Shown: piece after piece, positions 7,859 through 14,124 of the stretch
Layout: each line of letters opens with the position of its first letter
Position numbering within the stretch: the stretch's first letter is position 1
NCBI GenBank assembly: GCA_903880655.1
Contig: CAIRQE010000127.1
Span: 1-16,850 of the forward strand
Source: an uncultured bacterium
GTDB taxonomy: Bacteria; Patescibacteriota; Saccharimonadia; Saccharimonadales; CAIOMD01
Direction: 5' to 3'
Length of the DNA: 16,850 bases
Program-made: the position numbers and the translations under genes
The notes under the pieces: model-generated
What the model saw: only the letters and a program-made list of their open reading frames with translations
Told to the model about the DNA's origin: nothing
Database searches by the model: none

Positions 7859-9088
7859 TCAATACAAACTCATAAATATTTCTAAAACGAAGTCTGCGAA
7901 AGATTTATTTATTTTTTTATCTTTAGATTGATCAATTCTTTTGCCACTACTATTAACTTTCGCTCCGCATTTCTTATTTAAACATTCTATTGTTCTTTGG
8001 GCTGCGCTAAATCGGGCTGATACCGTTTTTTTACAGAAAGGACATGAAACGCATGAGCGAATGCCCTGCCCGAATAACTCTTGTTGCATTTGCGCTTGAT
8101 TCATCCTATTCACTGGTACGACGTTCATGCCGCAAGAGACAAATACCTCTCTTCGGCTTAGCATCTCTTTGCCCGCCTGTTCCATAACTGTGCCTGGTGC
8201 TGTTCCATTAAGGTACTGATGGTGTTCTGCGTCATTTCTCAAGCGAATTGCAGACCAGAAATTGTAGCGTAGCGTATTGAGCGCTTCTTTTAGCTCGTTG
8301 CCCCCTAGACTAGAGTTACTAAGCTTTTCAATTTCCGAAAAATAATGCTGAGATAACTCTTTTTGGTTTTGCAAAAAATCCCATACATTTTCCCTAGAAT
8401 CATTATCTTTTATCGGTGCATACCGATTTTCAATTTTATCTAAAACGTTGTGGGCAGGCTCAGCGTAATAGAGCTGACGAGCCAATGCTTCATCGGTGCT
8501 TTTAATGCTCCCCTCGAAGCAAGTATCATTCCAGCGTCGCAAATCAGAGTTCTCAACAACACGACTGTGCATTCGAATACCAACATCGGTTTTTTCAATA
8601 GCTCGCAAAAGAGCTGCACTACGCTTTGGATGGTACCCAATAGACTGCATAAATGCATCACCGTATTTCTGGGCTGCTTCTTCAGGATAAGGTGAAATGG
8701 TTAGTATTGTTTGAGCGTCAATCTCTCCATTCGCCAGCCGCTGTGCGAGTACCGCTTCGGCTTGTTCATGACAGGCCCTTTCATATGCAAATGTGTAGCG
8801 CTCATCGTGCTGCGATTTGTTATAAAAATAATCAACGCCTTTTTGTGCAATATCCATGAACGATTCGCCATCAGCGGCACGCAGTGAGTTGCCTGAGTAT
8901 ATGAAATCAAACGAAGTGGTAACGTCTCCCCTCAGTCCCTCCGCTACAAGGCTCATCTCTTCGTCTATCACGCGTTGCCACACTTCAGGACTAATTGAAC
9001 CATTTTTCCCTTTGTCATGCCGTAGGCGCTCAACACTTGCTAGTGCTGGATCTGCAAAAGTTTGTACGCGCTCCATAGTTCGTTGCAT
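7859..9088 (-). CDS. Uncharacterised soluble protein with C-terminal zinc ribbon
   Basis: About 409 residues from the ATG at 9088. An in-frame TTG at 9121 would give 420, but it lacks a Shine-Dalgarno sequence, whereas AGGGAG at 9103-9098 lies 9 nt before the ATG. The protein is charged, predicted mainly helical, without signal peptide or membrane segments. Near the C-terminus (numbered from the ATG) are C349-x2-C352 and then C369-x4-C374, preceded by C346, inside CPFCKKTV...IECLNKKCG, a zinc-ribbon pattern. It ends in a hydrophobic stretch (FADFVLEIFMSLY). Other Cys and His are scattered. I do not recognise the family. Zinc ribbons suggest nucleic-acid or protein binding, but function is unknown. 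A terminator-like hairpin containing its Shine-Dalgarno sequence abuts the start. Confidence 0.8.
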   Translation of the reverse strand: MQRTMERVQTFADPALASVERLRHDKGKNGSISPEVWQRVIDEEMSLVAEGLRGDVTTSFDFIYSGNSLRAADGESFMDIAQKGVDYFYNKSQHDERYTFAYERACHEQAEAVLAQRLANGEIDAQTILTISPYPEEAAQKYGDAFMQSIGYHPKRSAALLRAIEKTDVGIRMHSRVVENSDLRRWNDTCFEGSIKSTDEALARQLYYAEPAHNVLDKIENRYAPIKDNDSRENVWDFLQNQKELSQHYFSEIEKLSNSSLGGNELKEALNTLRYNFWSAIRLRNDAEHHQYLNGTAPGTVMEQAGKEMLSRREVFVSCGMNVVPVNRMNQAQMQQELFGQGIRSCVSCPFCKKTVSARFSAAQRTIECLNKKCGAKVNSSGKRIDQSKDKKINKSFADFVLEIFMSLY

Positions 9089-9089
9089 T

Positions 9090-9116
9090 AAAAAAGACTC
9101 CCTCGAGAAAGAGTCT
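9090..9116 (-). promoter_or_regulatory. Terminator-like hairpin masking the ribosome binding site of the zinc-ribbon gene
   Basis: On the minus strand, AGACTC (9116-9111), loop TTTCTCGAGG and GAGTCT (9100-9095) form a 6-bp stem followed directly by a U run to 9090, then A and the ATG at 9088. The likely Shine-Dalgarno AGGGAG (9103-9098) is split between the loop and the 3' arm. It could be an attenuator, a fold limiting translation, or a terminator of the gene upstream. If the TTG at 9121 were used, the same bases would be coding. Confidence 0.55.
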
Positions 9117-9141
9117 ATCAACTACAAAAAAGTAAGAGAAA

Positions 9142-9157
9142 GATCTTGCCCGAGATC
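9142..9157 (-). promoter_or_regulatory. Second small hairpin in the leader of the zinc-ribbon gene
   Basis: GATCT, a 6-nt loop, AGATC; it lies about 25 nt before the terminator-like hairpin in the same leader. It is small and may be chance, but with the next hairpin it makes the roughly 100-nt leader look structured. Confidence 0.3.
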
Positions 9158-9191
9158 ATTTACCATACTTATTTTGCGATGTATCTGACTT

Positions 9192-9208
9192 ATTCAATTA
9201 TATTGAAT
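9192..9208 (-). promoter_or_regulatory. -10 box inside a perfect palindrome
   Basis: ATTCAAT-TAT-ATTGAAT is a 7-bp perfect inverted repeat. On the minus strand its centre contains TATAAT (9202-9197), a consensus -10 for the zinc-ribbon gene, giving a leader of about 100 nt. A protein bound here would block the promoter. No good -35 is visible. Confidence 0.5.
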
Positions 9209-9297
9209 TCACAGTTGCGGCACAGTTCACGATTCACACGTGATTCCATCATTACAAAACAAGCACAAATTATTAATACTTTTAGTATACTCCTTTT

Positions 9298-9981
9298 TTA
9301 AAGGGGCTGGAAAGTTTTAAGAAAAGGACCAAAAAGAGTGTAGTTGGGGGCCGCGTTTTGATCTATATATACAAATACATAGCGGTGTGTCCCTGATTTT
9401 GTCCCATAAAGTGGTATGCCCACACCATTTGATACAGTTGCTGCAGCAACATAGTTTCTTGGTTGATTAACTGAACAGTTGAATGAAACTCCTTGCCAAC
9501 TTGCTACCCATTGACCTACAGCGACTGCATTTATCGGTATACCATTAAACGAAGAACAGTCATCGGATACGTTATCTGAGGGAACTAATTTATTATTCTC
9601 AATTTGAACCGGCAATACCCTATTGAACGAAAAATTAGTTGGATAATTGTCTACATATATTTCGAGTAATCGATTACTATATTTCGGATTTTTATCCTGG
9701 TATTTATAGTACGTTTGATCGGCCGTGGGATTTAACTTGCCTATAAACGCCCAAGTACTTGGCAAGGAAATCGAAAAGCTTTCAGTAGAAAAAACCTGCA
9801 TAGCTTCCGCTACCGTGGCCACCTGCCCATTTGCTTGAGTAAAATTACTCGTAGTGGTTTTATTACTCTTAAGGACCAGAAACCATACGCCTCCTGCTAG
9901 CAGTGCCACTAAAGGAATAAAGACAAAAAGAATTATGATGATTTTATAATTGTTGCGGCGTCTTTTATTTATCTTGTACAT
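9298..9981 (-). CDS. Membrane-anchored extracytoplasmic protein of unknown function
   Basis: 227 residues. A very basic N-terminus (YKINKRRRNNYK) is followed by one transmembrane segment at about 13-37, an orientation placing the C-terminal 190 residues outside. The outer part starts with a Thr/Ser/Asn/Gln linker, then a compact domain beginning FSTESFSISLPSTW, reminiscent of PsbP/Mog1-like secreted domains, with two cysteines (C142, C169) that could form a disulfide. Family membership is a guess. Start: a TATAAT at 10005-10000 lies 18 nt before the ATG, implying a short leader without a Shine-Dalgarno sequence. It is followed by a 176-base gap before the zinc-ribbon gene. Confidence 0.78.
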   Translation of the reverse strand: MYKINKRRRNNYKIIIILFVFIPLVALLAGGVWFLVLKSNKTTTSNFTQANGQVATVAEAMQVFSTESFSISLPSTWAFIGKLNPTADQTYYKYQDKNPKYSNRLLEIYVDNYPTNFSFNRVLPVQIENNKLVPSDNVSDDCSSFNGIPINAVAVGQWVASWQGVSFNCSVNQPRNYVAAATVSNGVGIPLYGTKSGTHRYVFVYIDQNAAPNYTLFGPFLKTFQPL

Positions 9982-9999
9982 ATGAATCTGCTACTTCTT

Positions 10000-10005
10000 A
10001 TTATA
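10000..10005 (-). promoter_or_regulatory. -10 box for the anchored extracytoplasmic protein gene
   Basis: TATAAT on the minus strand, 18 nt before the ATG at 9981; predicted leader about 11 nt. No clear -35. Confidence 0.5.
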
Positions 10006-10027
10006 GAGCAACAAATGAATATGTATA

Positions 10028-10735
10028 TCAGTCGTACATTTTTTCAATTTGATCAATCACCTTTTCCTCGGCAACTTGGAGATATAGCTCTACTCCATTC
10101 TGCAAACCTCGCTCGAAACCCTTTAAATGCGTTTCTATCAACACTTGTTCGCTTTTTTCACGGTAGTTTATCGAGAGCATATCTGAAATATTTTGCTTTT
10201 CTTTGTTTATCATTTCCTCAAGCGCTAAAGATTCGAATACATAATCCCAGGTGTCATAATATGCAATATCCGCACTTGTCTCTGCATAATCACCATGTGA
10301 TCCATGATCAATAATTGCACTCCCATTCATAACGTTATATAGCCTATCTATTTCTTTTCGTCCAAGCAGAGGTATATCACCTCGACCCGGCCCATCTCTA
10401 AGAAAATCTTTCATGCTGCTGTAGTCTCCTCTGATGTATCGAAAGGCTGAAATAGCTCCGATAATAAAGGAGTAGCCCGCCTCTATGCCGGCAGTAAATT
10501 CTCCAGCACTCTGAACTGACTGCATGCGAGCATCAATAGAATCCATCCATTGATCTATATCACGTTGGATAGCCATACTTAAGTACTTTCCTCGTTGCAA
10601 AATAGCAAACGCAAGCAAATCCGTCCCAAGCGCTTCACCTGGCATATCAAAGTTTTGCTCAATTTGAAGCAGTAATACCTCCTCATTATCAGGAAGTGGT
10701 AGCCCGCAAAAACTCTCTTTTATTTTCTCTGACAT
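10028..10735 (-). CDS. Hypothetical soluble protein
   Basis: 235 residues, acidic and probably helical, with no signal peptide, membrane segment or recognised motif. The middle (about 80-100) is mildly hydrophobic and Gly/Ala-rich (AGIEAGYSFIIGAISAFRY) but too short and mixed for a confident membrane helix. The C-terminal 60 residues are Glu/Lys-rich and could form a coiled coil. The ATG is preceded at 8 nt by an extended -10 (TGCTATAAA), which makes it a probable leaderless transcript separate from the 4-TM gene upstream. Codon use and composition match the neighbours. Confidence 0.72.
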   Translation of the reverse strand: MSEKIKESFCGLPLPDNEEVLLLQIEQNFDMPGEALGTDLLAFAILQRGKYLSMAIQRDIDQWMDSIDARMQSVQSAGEFTAGIEAGYSFIIGAISAFRYIRGDYSSMKDFLRDGPGRGDIPLLGRKEIDRLYNVMNGSAIIDHGSHGDYAETSADIAYYDTWDYVFESLALEEMINKEKQNISDMLSINYREKSEQVLIETHLKGFERGLQNGVELYLQVAEEKVIDQIEKMYD

Positions 10736-10743
10736 TACAGCTA

Positions 10744-10752
10744 TTTATAGCA
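10744..10752 (-). promoter_or_regulatory. Extended -10 promoter for the 10735 start (leaderless type)
   Basis: Minus strand TGCTATAAA, ending 8 nt before the ATG. A second A/T-rich TATATAAT sequence lies about 15 nt further upstream and could serve instead. Confidence 0.5.
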
Positions 10753-10784
10753 TGGGATTAATTATATAAGCAAAAGCGTCTCTA

Positions 10785-11189
10785 CTAGTGTTGTTTTGAA
10801 ATAAAAAAAGTCTTAAGGGTATATCGTGCAATAAAAAATGAAAAAATAGCTATTGGAAGCTCAATAAATACTGCATAAAAAATTGCTCGGTGTGATTCCA
10901 CGCCAGGCCGAGACATTAAAATATCAAACCATGCATCGGTAAGCAAAAGGCTTCCAAGCGCGCCTGAAGACAGGATTATGTATCCACTTCGTCGAACTGC
11001 AAAAAAACCTGTTAAAAGCATTGTGGAACCGATTAAAACGTCAAACCCAACCCAAGCTAAATCCCAGTGCCTAACAATGTGCCTCGTCGGCAGATTGTAG
11101 GCAAGGCCTATGGTCCAAATAGCAAGCGCAACGGCACCAACCCCATACAGTGAGCCCATTATTTTTGGTAAATGTTTTGCTTGAATCAT
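10785..11189 (-). CDS. Four-TM membrane protein, actinobacterial-like
   Basis: 134 residues with four predicted transmembrane segments at about 9-29, 43-64, 68-87 and 100-125. The pattern LPTRH...HWDLAWVGFD, then RRSGY, then DAWFDILMSRPG resembles small membrane proteins I recall from Actinobacteria with the same WDxAWVGFDV and DAWFDVxTSRPG blocks; none has a known function to my knowledge. Conserved Trp, Asp and His in and near the helices suggest a structural or ligand role. Upstream, a TATACT ends 15 nt before the ATG on the minus strand, predicting a leader of about 8 nt; a TATAGC only 3 nt before the ATG is a poorer match. Confidence 0.78.
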   Translation of the reverse strand: MIQAKHLPKIMGSLYGVGAVALAIWTIGLAYNLPTRHIVRHWDLAWVGFDVLIGSTMLLTGFFAVRRSGYIILSSGALGSLLLTDAWFDILMSRPGVESHRAIFYAVFIELPIAIFSFFIARYTLKTFFISKQH

Positions 11190-11234
11190 AACGCTATAGT
11201 GCCCAGTATAGCTGAATCAAAGCTGAGTAGTATA

Positions 11235-11459
11235 TTACTTTTCTTCAAATGCTTCGATTGTAAATCTAGCTAACCGCTGAATTATTTCAGCTTGGCCCAT
11301 AAGATCAGCTGTACGAAGCTTTTTCTCAAAGCCATCCTCAGATAGTTCAATTATTGCTTGATAACCTTGAAATGCTGCGATTTGTTCATCGACAAATTCA
11401 CCTAAGGATTTAAGAGTTAAATTCTCTTGTTTGCGAGCTCGAAAGTTTTTAAATATCAT
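11235..11459 (-). CDS. Small acidic hypothetical protein
   Basis: 74 residues, soluble, predicted helical, without a recognised motif. It starts 12 bases after the stop of the 136-residue ORF upstream, so the two very probably form one operon. No Shine-Dalgarno sequence is seen in the A-rich spacer, so re-initiation by the terminating ribosome is likely. It ends 45 bases before the start of the 4-TM gene. Confidence 0.65.
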   Translation of the reverse strand: MIFKNFRARKQENLTLKSLGEFVDEQIAAFQGYQAIIELSEDGFEKKLRTADLMGQAEIIQRLARFTIEAFEEK

Positions 11460-11471
11460 GGTAAATTCTTT

Positions 11472-11882
11472 TTATTCTTTTACGGCTATCTTACCCAGAA
11501 CATACGCTGTTTCTTGTGGGCTCAAAGTCTCACCTTTAGATAGTTTTGCTTCTGCGCTTTTTTGTAAAGATTCTTGGGTTACTTCATTAATGCCAAGTAC
11601 GAGTCCTGTTTTGCCGTCAAATAGAGTTACTACTTCAAGAGGTAATGTATGTAGGGCAACAACTTCTGAAAAAGTGTTAACAGGATTGTCGCCTCTCCCA
11701 TAAATTGAAGCAAAGCTTGTTTCTGTATCCTTTAAAATATCCATCGTACGTCTGGTCGCTAAAATAGTATCATAGCCTGAAACATCAAGTTTAGTTGCAG
11801 TTTTAATAGCAAGATTTGCTACTTTCTTCTGTCGTTCCTCTGGTGAAATACGCGGCCCGCGCTGTCGTTCATTCTTATTCAT
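11472..11882 (-). CDS. Hypothetical soluble protein, first gene of a two-gene operon
   Basis: 136 residues. The basic N-terminus (NKNERQRGPRISPEERQKK) may be disordered or bind nucleic acid; the rest is a mixed alpha/beta domain with FDGKTGLVLGINEV near 88-101. No family recognised. It has the most complete leaderless promoter on the minus strand: TTGCGA, 17 nt, TAAAAT, then 6 nt to the ATG. The following small gene is 12 bases downstream. A strong inverted repeat just upstream of the promoter probably ends transcription from the methyltransferase-like gene. Confidence 0.7.
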   Translation of the reverse strand: MNKNERQRGPRISPEERQKKVANLAIKTATKLDVSGYDTILATRRTMDILKDTETSFASIYGRGDNPVNTFSEVVALHTLPLEVVTLFDGKTGLVLGINEVTQESLQKSAEAKLSKGETLSPQETAYVLGKIAVKE

Positions 11883-11888
11883 ATAACT

Positions 11889-11917
11889 ATTTTAACATAA
11901 TTAAGTATTATTCGCAA
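11889..11917 (-). promoter_or_regulatory. Complete -35/-10 promoter giving a leaderless mRNA
   Basis: Minus strand TTGCGA (11917-11912), 17-nt spacer, TAAAAT (11894-11889), then 6 nt to the ATG at 11882. Transcription starting 7 nt after the hexamer would begin exactly at the start codon. Confidence 0.7.
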
Positions 11918-11927
11918 TAAAGGTGAA

Positions 11928-11968
11928 AGCCCCTTGGTCACGTGCATTACCACAAGACACAAGGGGCT
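11928..11968 (-). terminator. Long inverted repeat, probable terminator of the methyltransferase-like gene
   Basis: AGCCCCTTG (11928-11936) and CAAGGGGCT (11960-11968) form a perfect 9-bp stem with a 23-nt loop; an inner TGGT/ACCA pairing and a CACGTG palindrome (11939-11944) lie inside. Read on the minus strand it follows the stop at 11977 and is followed by TTTCACCTTTATT, a broken T-rich tail. No clear T run on the plus strand. Confidence 0.55.
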
Positions 11969-11976
11969 ATCGCTCC

Positions 11977-12543
11977 TCAACGATGTCTCAAGAGACGAGG
12001 AAGAAACAAGCCTGTCTCTTCTCTATATTTCGCAAATTTTCTGCCGAAATGATTTGAAAGCAATTGCTCTTCTTCAGGAACACGAACCATAAAGGAAAGT
12101 GTAAAAAAGAAACAAGCAAAAGCCATCCATCGGTTCATGGAAAAAAGCGAAATACCAATTTGAGAAATCGCGATGCCAACGTACATAGGATGACGAATGT
12201 ACCGATAAGGTCCATGCGTAATCAAACTATGATAGCTACGAAGGCCAACAGTGCCCATCCAATTAGCCCCTAATGCTTTTTGTGCTTGGATACTAAGGAT
12301 GAAGCCCCCAATCAGCAAAAAAAGTCCAATCGAACGAACTAATGTATAGTTAGGGCTATGTTGGTTGCGGAGCCCTGGTTCGGCATAACACAAGAAACCG
12401 AGTGAGATAATTATAAACATCCATCTCAGTTTTGGATCATCTCCTTTTACAAGTGTTACGTTCGTCCTCTTGCTTACGGTTCCCTGTAAAATATAAAACA
12501 GGAAAATATAGGCAAAGAACAAGCTGATAGCAGCTATTCCCAT
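11977..12543 (-). CDS. Isoprenylcysteine carboxyl methyltransferase (ICMT)-like membrane protein
   Basis: 188 residues with about five hydrophobic segments. The C-terminal half has the ICMT/PEMT signature: GPYRYIRHPMYVG (111-123, R117-H118-P119) that binds S-adenosylmethionine, then VPEEEQLLSNHFGRKFAKYREE (155-176) with the EE pair and the FG..F..Y pattern. Prokaryotic members methylate lipids or small molecules, and most substrates are unknown. Protein prenylation is not expected here, so the substrate is open. A near-consensus promoter at 12609-12581 gives a leader of about 30 nt with AGAGGAAG as Shine-Dalgarno sequence, in contrast to the leaderless neighbours. An inverted repeat (CTTGA/TCAAG) lies in this leader. 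Confidence 0.85.
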   Translation of the reverse strand: MGIAAISLFFAYIFLFYILQGTVSKRTNVTLVKGDDPKLRWMFIIISLGFLCYAEPGLRNQHSPNYTLVRSIGLFLLIGGFILSIQAQKALGANWMGTVGLRSYHSLITHGPYRYIRHPMYVGIAISQIGISLFSMNRWMAFACFFFTLSFMVRVPEEEQLLSNHFGRKFAKYREETGLFLPRLLRHR

Positions 12544-12580
12544 TTCACTTCCTCTCTTGAGTTGTCAAAGTGCGAATTTA

Positions 12581-12609
12581 ATTACATCACTTTAATTTTT
12601 AAAAGTCAA
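12581..12609 (-). promoter_or_regulatory. Near-consensus sigma-70-type promoter for the ICMT-like gene
   Basis: Minus strand TTGACT (12609-12604), 17-nt spacer, TGTAAT (12586-12581); five of six match at both boxes. The ATG at 12543 is about 37 nt after the -10. Confidence 0.65.
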
Positions 12610-12613
12610 AAAA

Positions 12614-13339
12614 TTAAGACTTAGTCAGAAAAATATTCTCATTTTTTTTGAGAAAATTAAAACTCTTTTTTACTATCTTATTATCTAATGAAAGAAATTC
12701 AGCGTCATCAAACTGCTTGCTCTTATTTATTTTAATTAAAATATTTTTGTCTTTGGTTGCATTAATTTCAAAAAATATATCTAAATATTGTTCCTTCTTT
12801 ATTTGATGCCGTACTATATGCTTCAAATTTAATTTTACTGCATTAATGTGCAGACTATCTTTGCAGTAAGCGCGCATCGTTCCTTCAATATCATTATTAA
12901 TTACTGTTGTTCCGGGTAATGAAAATATGTTTTCATCCCGTTTCTCTACAAATAAATATTTTCCTTGGTTCCGTATTAATACAAAAACCCGTATAAAAGG
13001 TTTTACGCTTTTTTCTTCATTTTGTCTTAGTTTACTTAACCACATCTCTGCAACCAATGTACCATATGGCGGCACGCTCATCAGTCCAATTAAAAACCCT
13101 TTCTTAAACGACCAGCCAAGGCTTGCATACGTTGCGAGAACCGCTGCAATATAAGCAAAAAAAAGTAATCCATGAATCTGCCCAGCGAACGACACAAGTA
13201 TCTTATTGCCGTGCATCAAGTATTTTTGTGCACCCAGTGACCCTATTAAGAGCGTCCAACCAAATGCTTCGCCAAATGCTGAAAGCCTATAGATCCCCCA
13301 AGCTTCTTTATCTGAAAAAATATTTTTATGAATTGGCAT
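12614..13339 (-). CDS. DUF3817-like membrane domain fused to a degenerate Nudix domain
   Basis: 241 residues. Residues 13-105 resemble DUF3817: three hydrophobic helices with YRLSAFGEAFGW and the conserved GQIHGLLFFAYI (53-64). Residues 114-240 have a Nudix-like course: a strand pair IRVFVLIRNQGKYLFVEKRDE, then FSLPGTT at the place of the Nudix box. The box is not conserved: RExxEExG is replaced by RAYCKDSLHI (136-145), so the metal-binding glutamates are lost and hydrolysis is unlikely. The C-terminal part is very Lys/Asn/Ile-rich and its DNA very A/T-rich, unlike the N-terminal part, suggesting fast drift. A TACAAT lies 6 nt before the ATG (leaderless type). Domain calls are by eye. Confidence 0.72.
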   Translation of the reverse strand: MPIHKNIFSDKEAWGIYRLSAFGEAFGWTLLIGSLGAQKYLMHGNKILVSFAGQIHGLLFFAYIAAVLATYASLGWSFKKGFLIGLMSVPPYGTLVAEMWLSKLRQNEEKSVKPFIRVFVLIRNQGKYLFVEKRDENIFSLPGTTVINNDIEGTMRAYCKDSLHINAVKLNLKHIVRHQIKKEQYLDIFFEINATKDKNILIKINKSKQFDDAEFLSLDNKIVKKSFNFLKKNENIFLTKS

Positions 13340-13345
13340 AGTTTA

Positions 13346-13351
13346 ATTGTA
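13346..13351 (-). promoter_or_regulatory. -10 box for the 13339 start (leaderless type)
   Basis: TACAAT on the minus strand, 6 nt before the ATG. No clear -35. The divergent GNAT promoter begins 30 bases away. Confidence 0.5.
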
Positions 13352-13380
13352 AATGAATTATTGTATTAATCGGTATTCTG

Positions 13381-13409
13381 TTTACAGATAAAAATAAATA
13401 AATCATACT
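13381..13409 (+). promoter_or_regulatory. -35/-10 promoter of the GNAT gene (near-leaderless)
   Basis: TTTACA at 13381-13386, 17-nt spacer, CATACT at 13404-13409, then 8 nt to the ATG at 13418. Five of six match at each box. Predicted leader 1-2 nt. A TATAGT at 13410-13415 lies too close to the ATG to be used. Confidence 0.65.
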
Positions 13410-13417
13410 TATAGTCA

Positions 13418-13867
13418 ATGAATAACCTTGAAATAGTCGAATCACACTTCTATGATCCGCAGCTTGCCAAAGATTATGACGCTTTACTGGCCAGTCTTCA
13501 TTTAACTGAAACTTTCAGCCATGATCGTGATGAAATACAAAAAGTTTGCACAAGCAGCTCATCTCATCTTTACTTAGGTATGTTAGCCGAACGTGCGGTT
13601 GCAATGACAACACTGATTGATCCTTATGATTCTATCGGCCACAGAACTGCGCGCATTGAAGACTTTTCAGTTGCAAGAGAACACCACAGAAAAGGTTTCG
13701 CCGGTGTCATGCTTAAATTTATTATCGATCAAGCTTCGGCAAAGGGCGCCGATAGAATTGAACTTACGAGCTCAAGCAAAAGAGAAGATGCGCACGGCCT
13801 TTATTTTAAAAATGGCTTCACGTTTGTTGATACAAACATAATGCGCCTCATACTTAGCGAAAATTAA
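13418..13867 (+). CDS. GNAT-family N-acetyltransferase
   Basis: 149 residues, a complete GNAT fold transferring acetyl from acetyl-CoA to an amine. The acetyl-CoA loop is visible: EDFSVAREHHRKGFAGVML (81-99), with the R/QxxGxG/A pattern as RKGFAG, preceded by the beta-4 strand; GLYFKNGFTFVDTNIMRL (127-144) is the typical C-terminal GNAT motif. The substrate is not predictable. Expression from its own near-leaderless promoter is expected. The stop TAA overlaps the stop of the convergent 53-residue ORF in TTAA (13864-13867). Confidence 0.9.
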   Translation: MNNLEIVESHFYDPQLAKDYDALLASLHLTETFSHDRDEIQKVCTSSSSHLYLGMLAERAVAMTTLIDPYDSIGHRTARIEDFSVAREHHRKGFAGVMLKFIIDQASAKGADRIELTSSSKREDAHGLYFKNGFTFVDTNIMRLILSEN

Positions 13868-14025
13868 AGATTTGGGTTGGTTTGCCTGTTATTTTCAATA
13901 ACTTCTTCTACCGTTGCACCGGTCGATCGAGCGATTGCTTCAAGTTCACTGAGTGCAATGCGTTCAAAGTTCACGCCTGCGTTAAACTCTGAATTATCAA
14001 TATTCTTGGGTGTAAATTTTTCCAT
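13864..14025 (-). CDS. Small 53-residue hypothetical protein
   Basis: 53 residues starting MEKFTPKNIDNSEFNAGVNF. It is acidic and predicted helical (SELEAIARSTGATVEEVIENN). The SELEAIARSTGATVEEVI stretch resembles one small helical unit with a turn, such as part of a helix-turn-helix, but no family is claimed. Support for a real gene: an extended -10 (TGGTACAAT) sits 9 nt before the ATG, the same arrangement as several neighbours, and it fills an otherwise empty 257-base gap. Its stop overlaps the GNAT stop by 4 bases (TTAA). Confidence 0.62.
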   Translation of the reverse strand: MEKFTPKNIDNSEFNAGVNFERIALSELEAIARSTGATVEEVIENNRQTNPNL

Positions 14026-14034
14026 TGTTTAGAA

Positions 14035-14043
14035 ATTGTACCA
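14035..14043 (-). promoter_or_regulatory. Extended -10 for the 53-residue ORF (near-leaderless)
   Basis: Minus strand TGGTACAAT, ending 9 nt before the ATG at 14025. Predicted leader 2-3 nt. Confidence 0.5.
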
Positions 14044-14111
14044 ATTTTAACCAAATAGGAAAATCATCTTGCACTATTATATTTATCTAAATATCTTCAG
14101 AAGACTTTCTG

Positions 14112-14117
14112 TATACT
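14112..14117 (+). promoter_or_regulatory. -10 box for the 14125 start (leaderless type)
   Basis: TATACT, then 7 nt, then the ATG at 14125. No clear -35. Confidence 0.5.
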
Positions 14118-14124
14118 TAAATAA

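Noticed and set aside
8440..9188. Several open frames on both strands across the zinc-ribbon gene
   Set aside because: They overlap a long coherent frame with a Shine-Dalgarno sequence and look like shadows.
9982..10314. Plus-strand open frame of 110 codons opposite the 235-residue gene
   Set aside because: It is antisense to a better-supported minus-strand gene with its own -10, and its translation lacks protein-like patterns.
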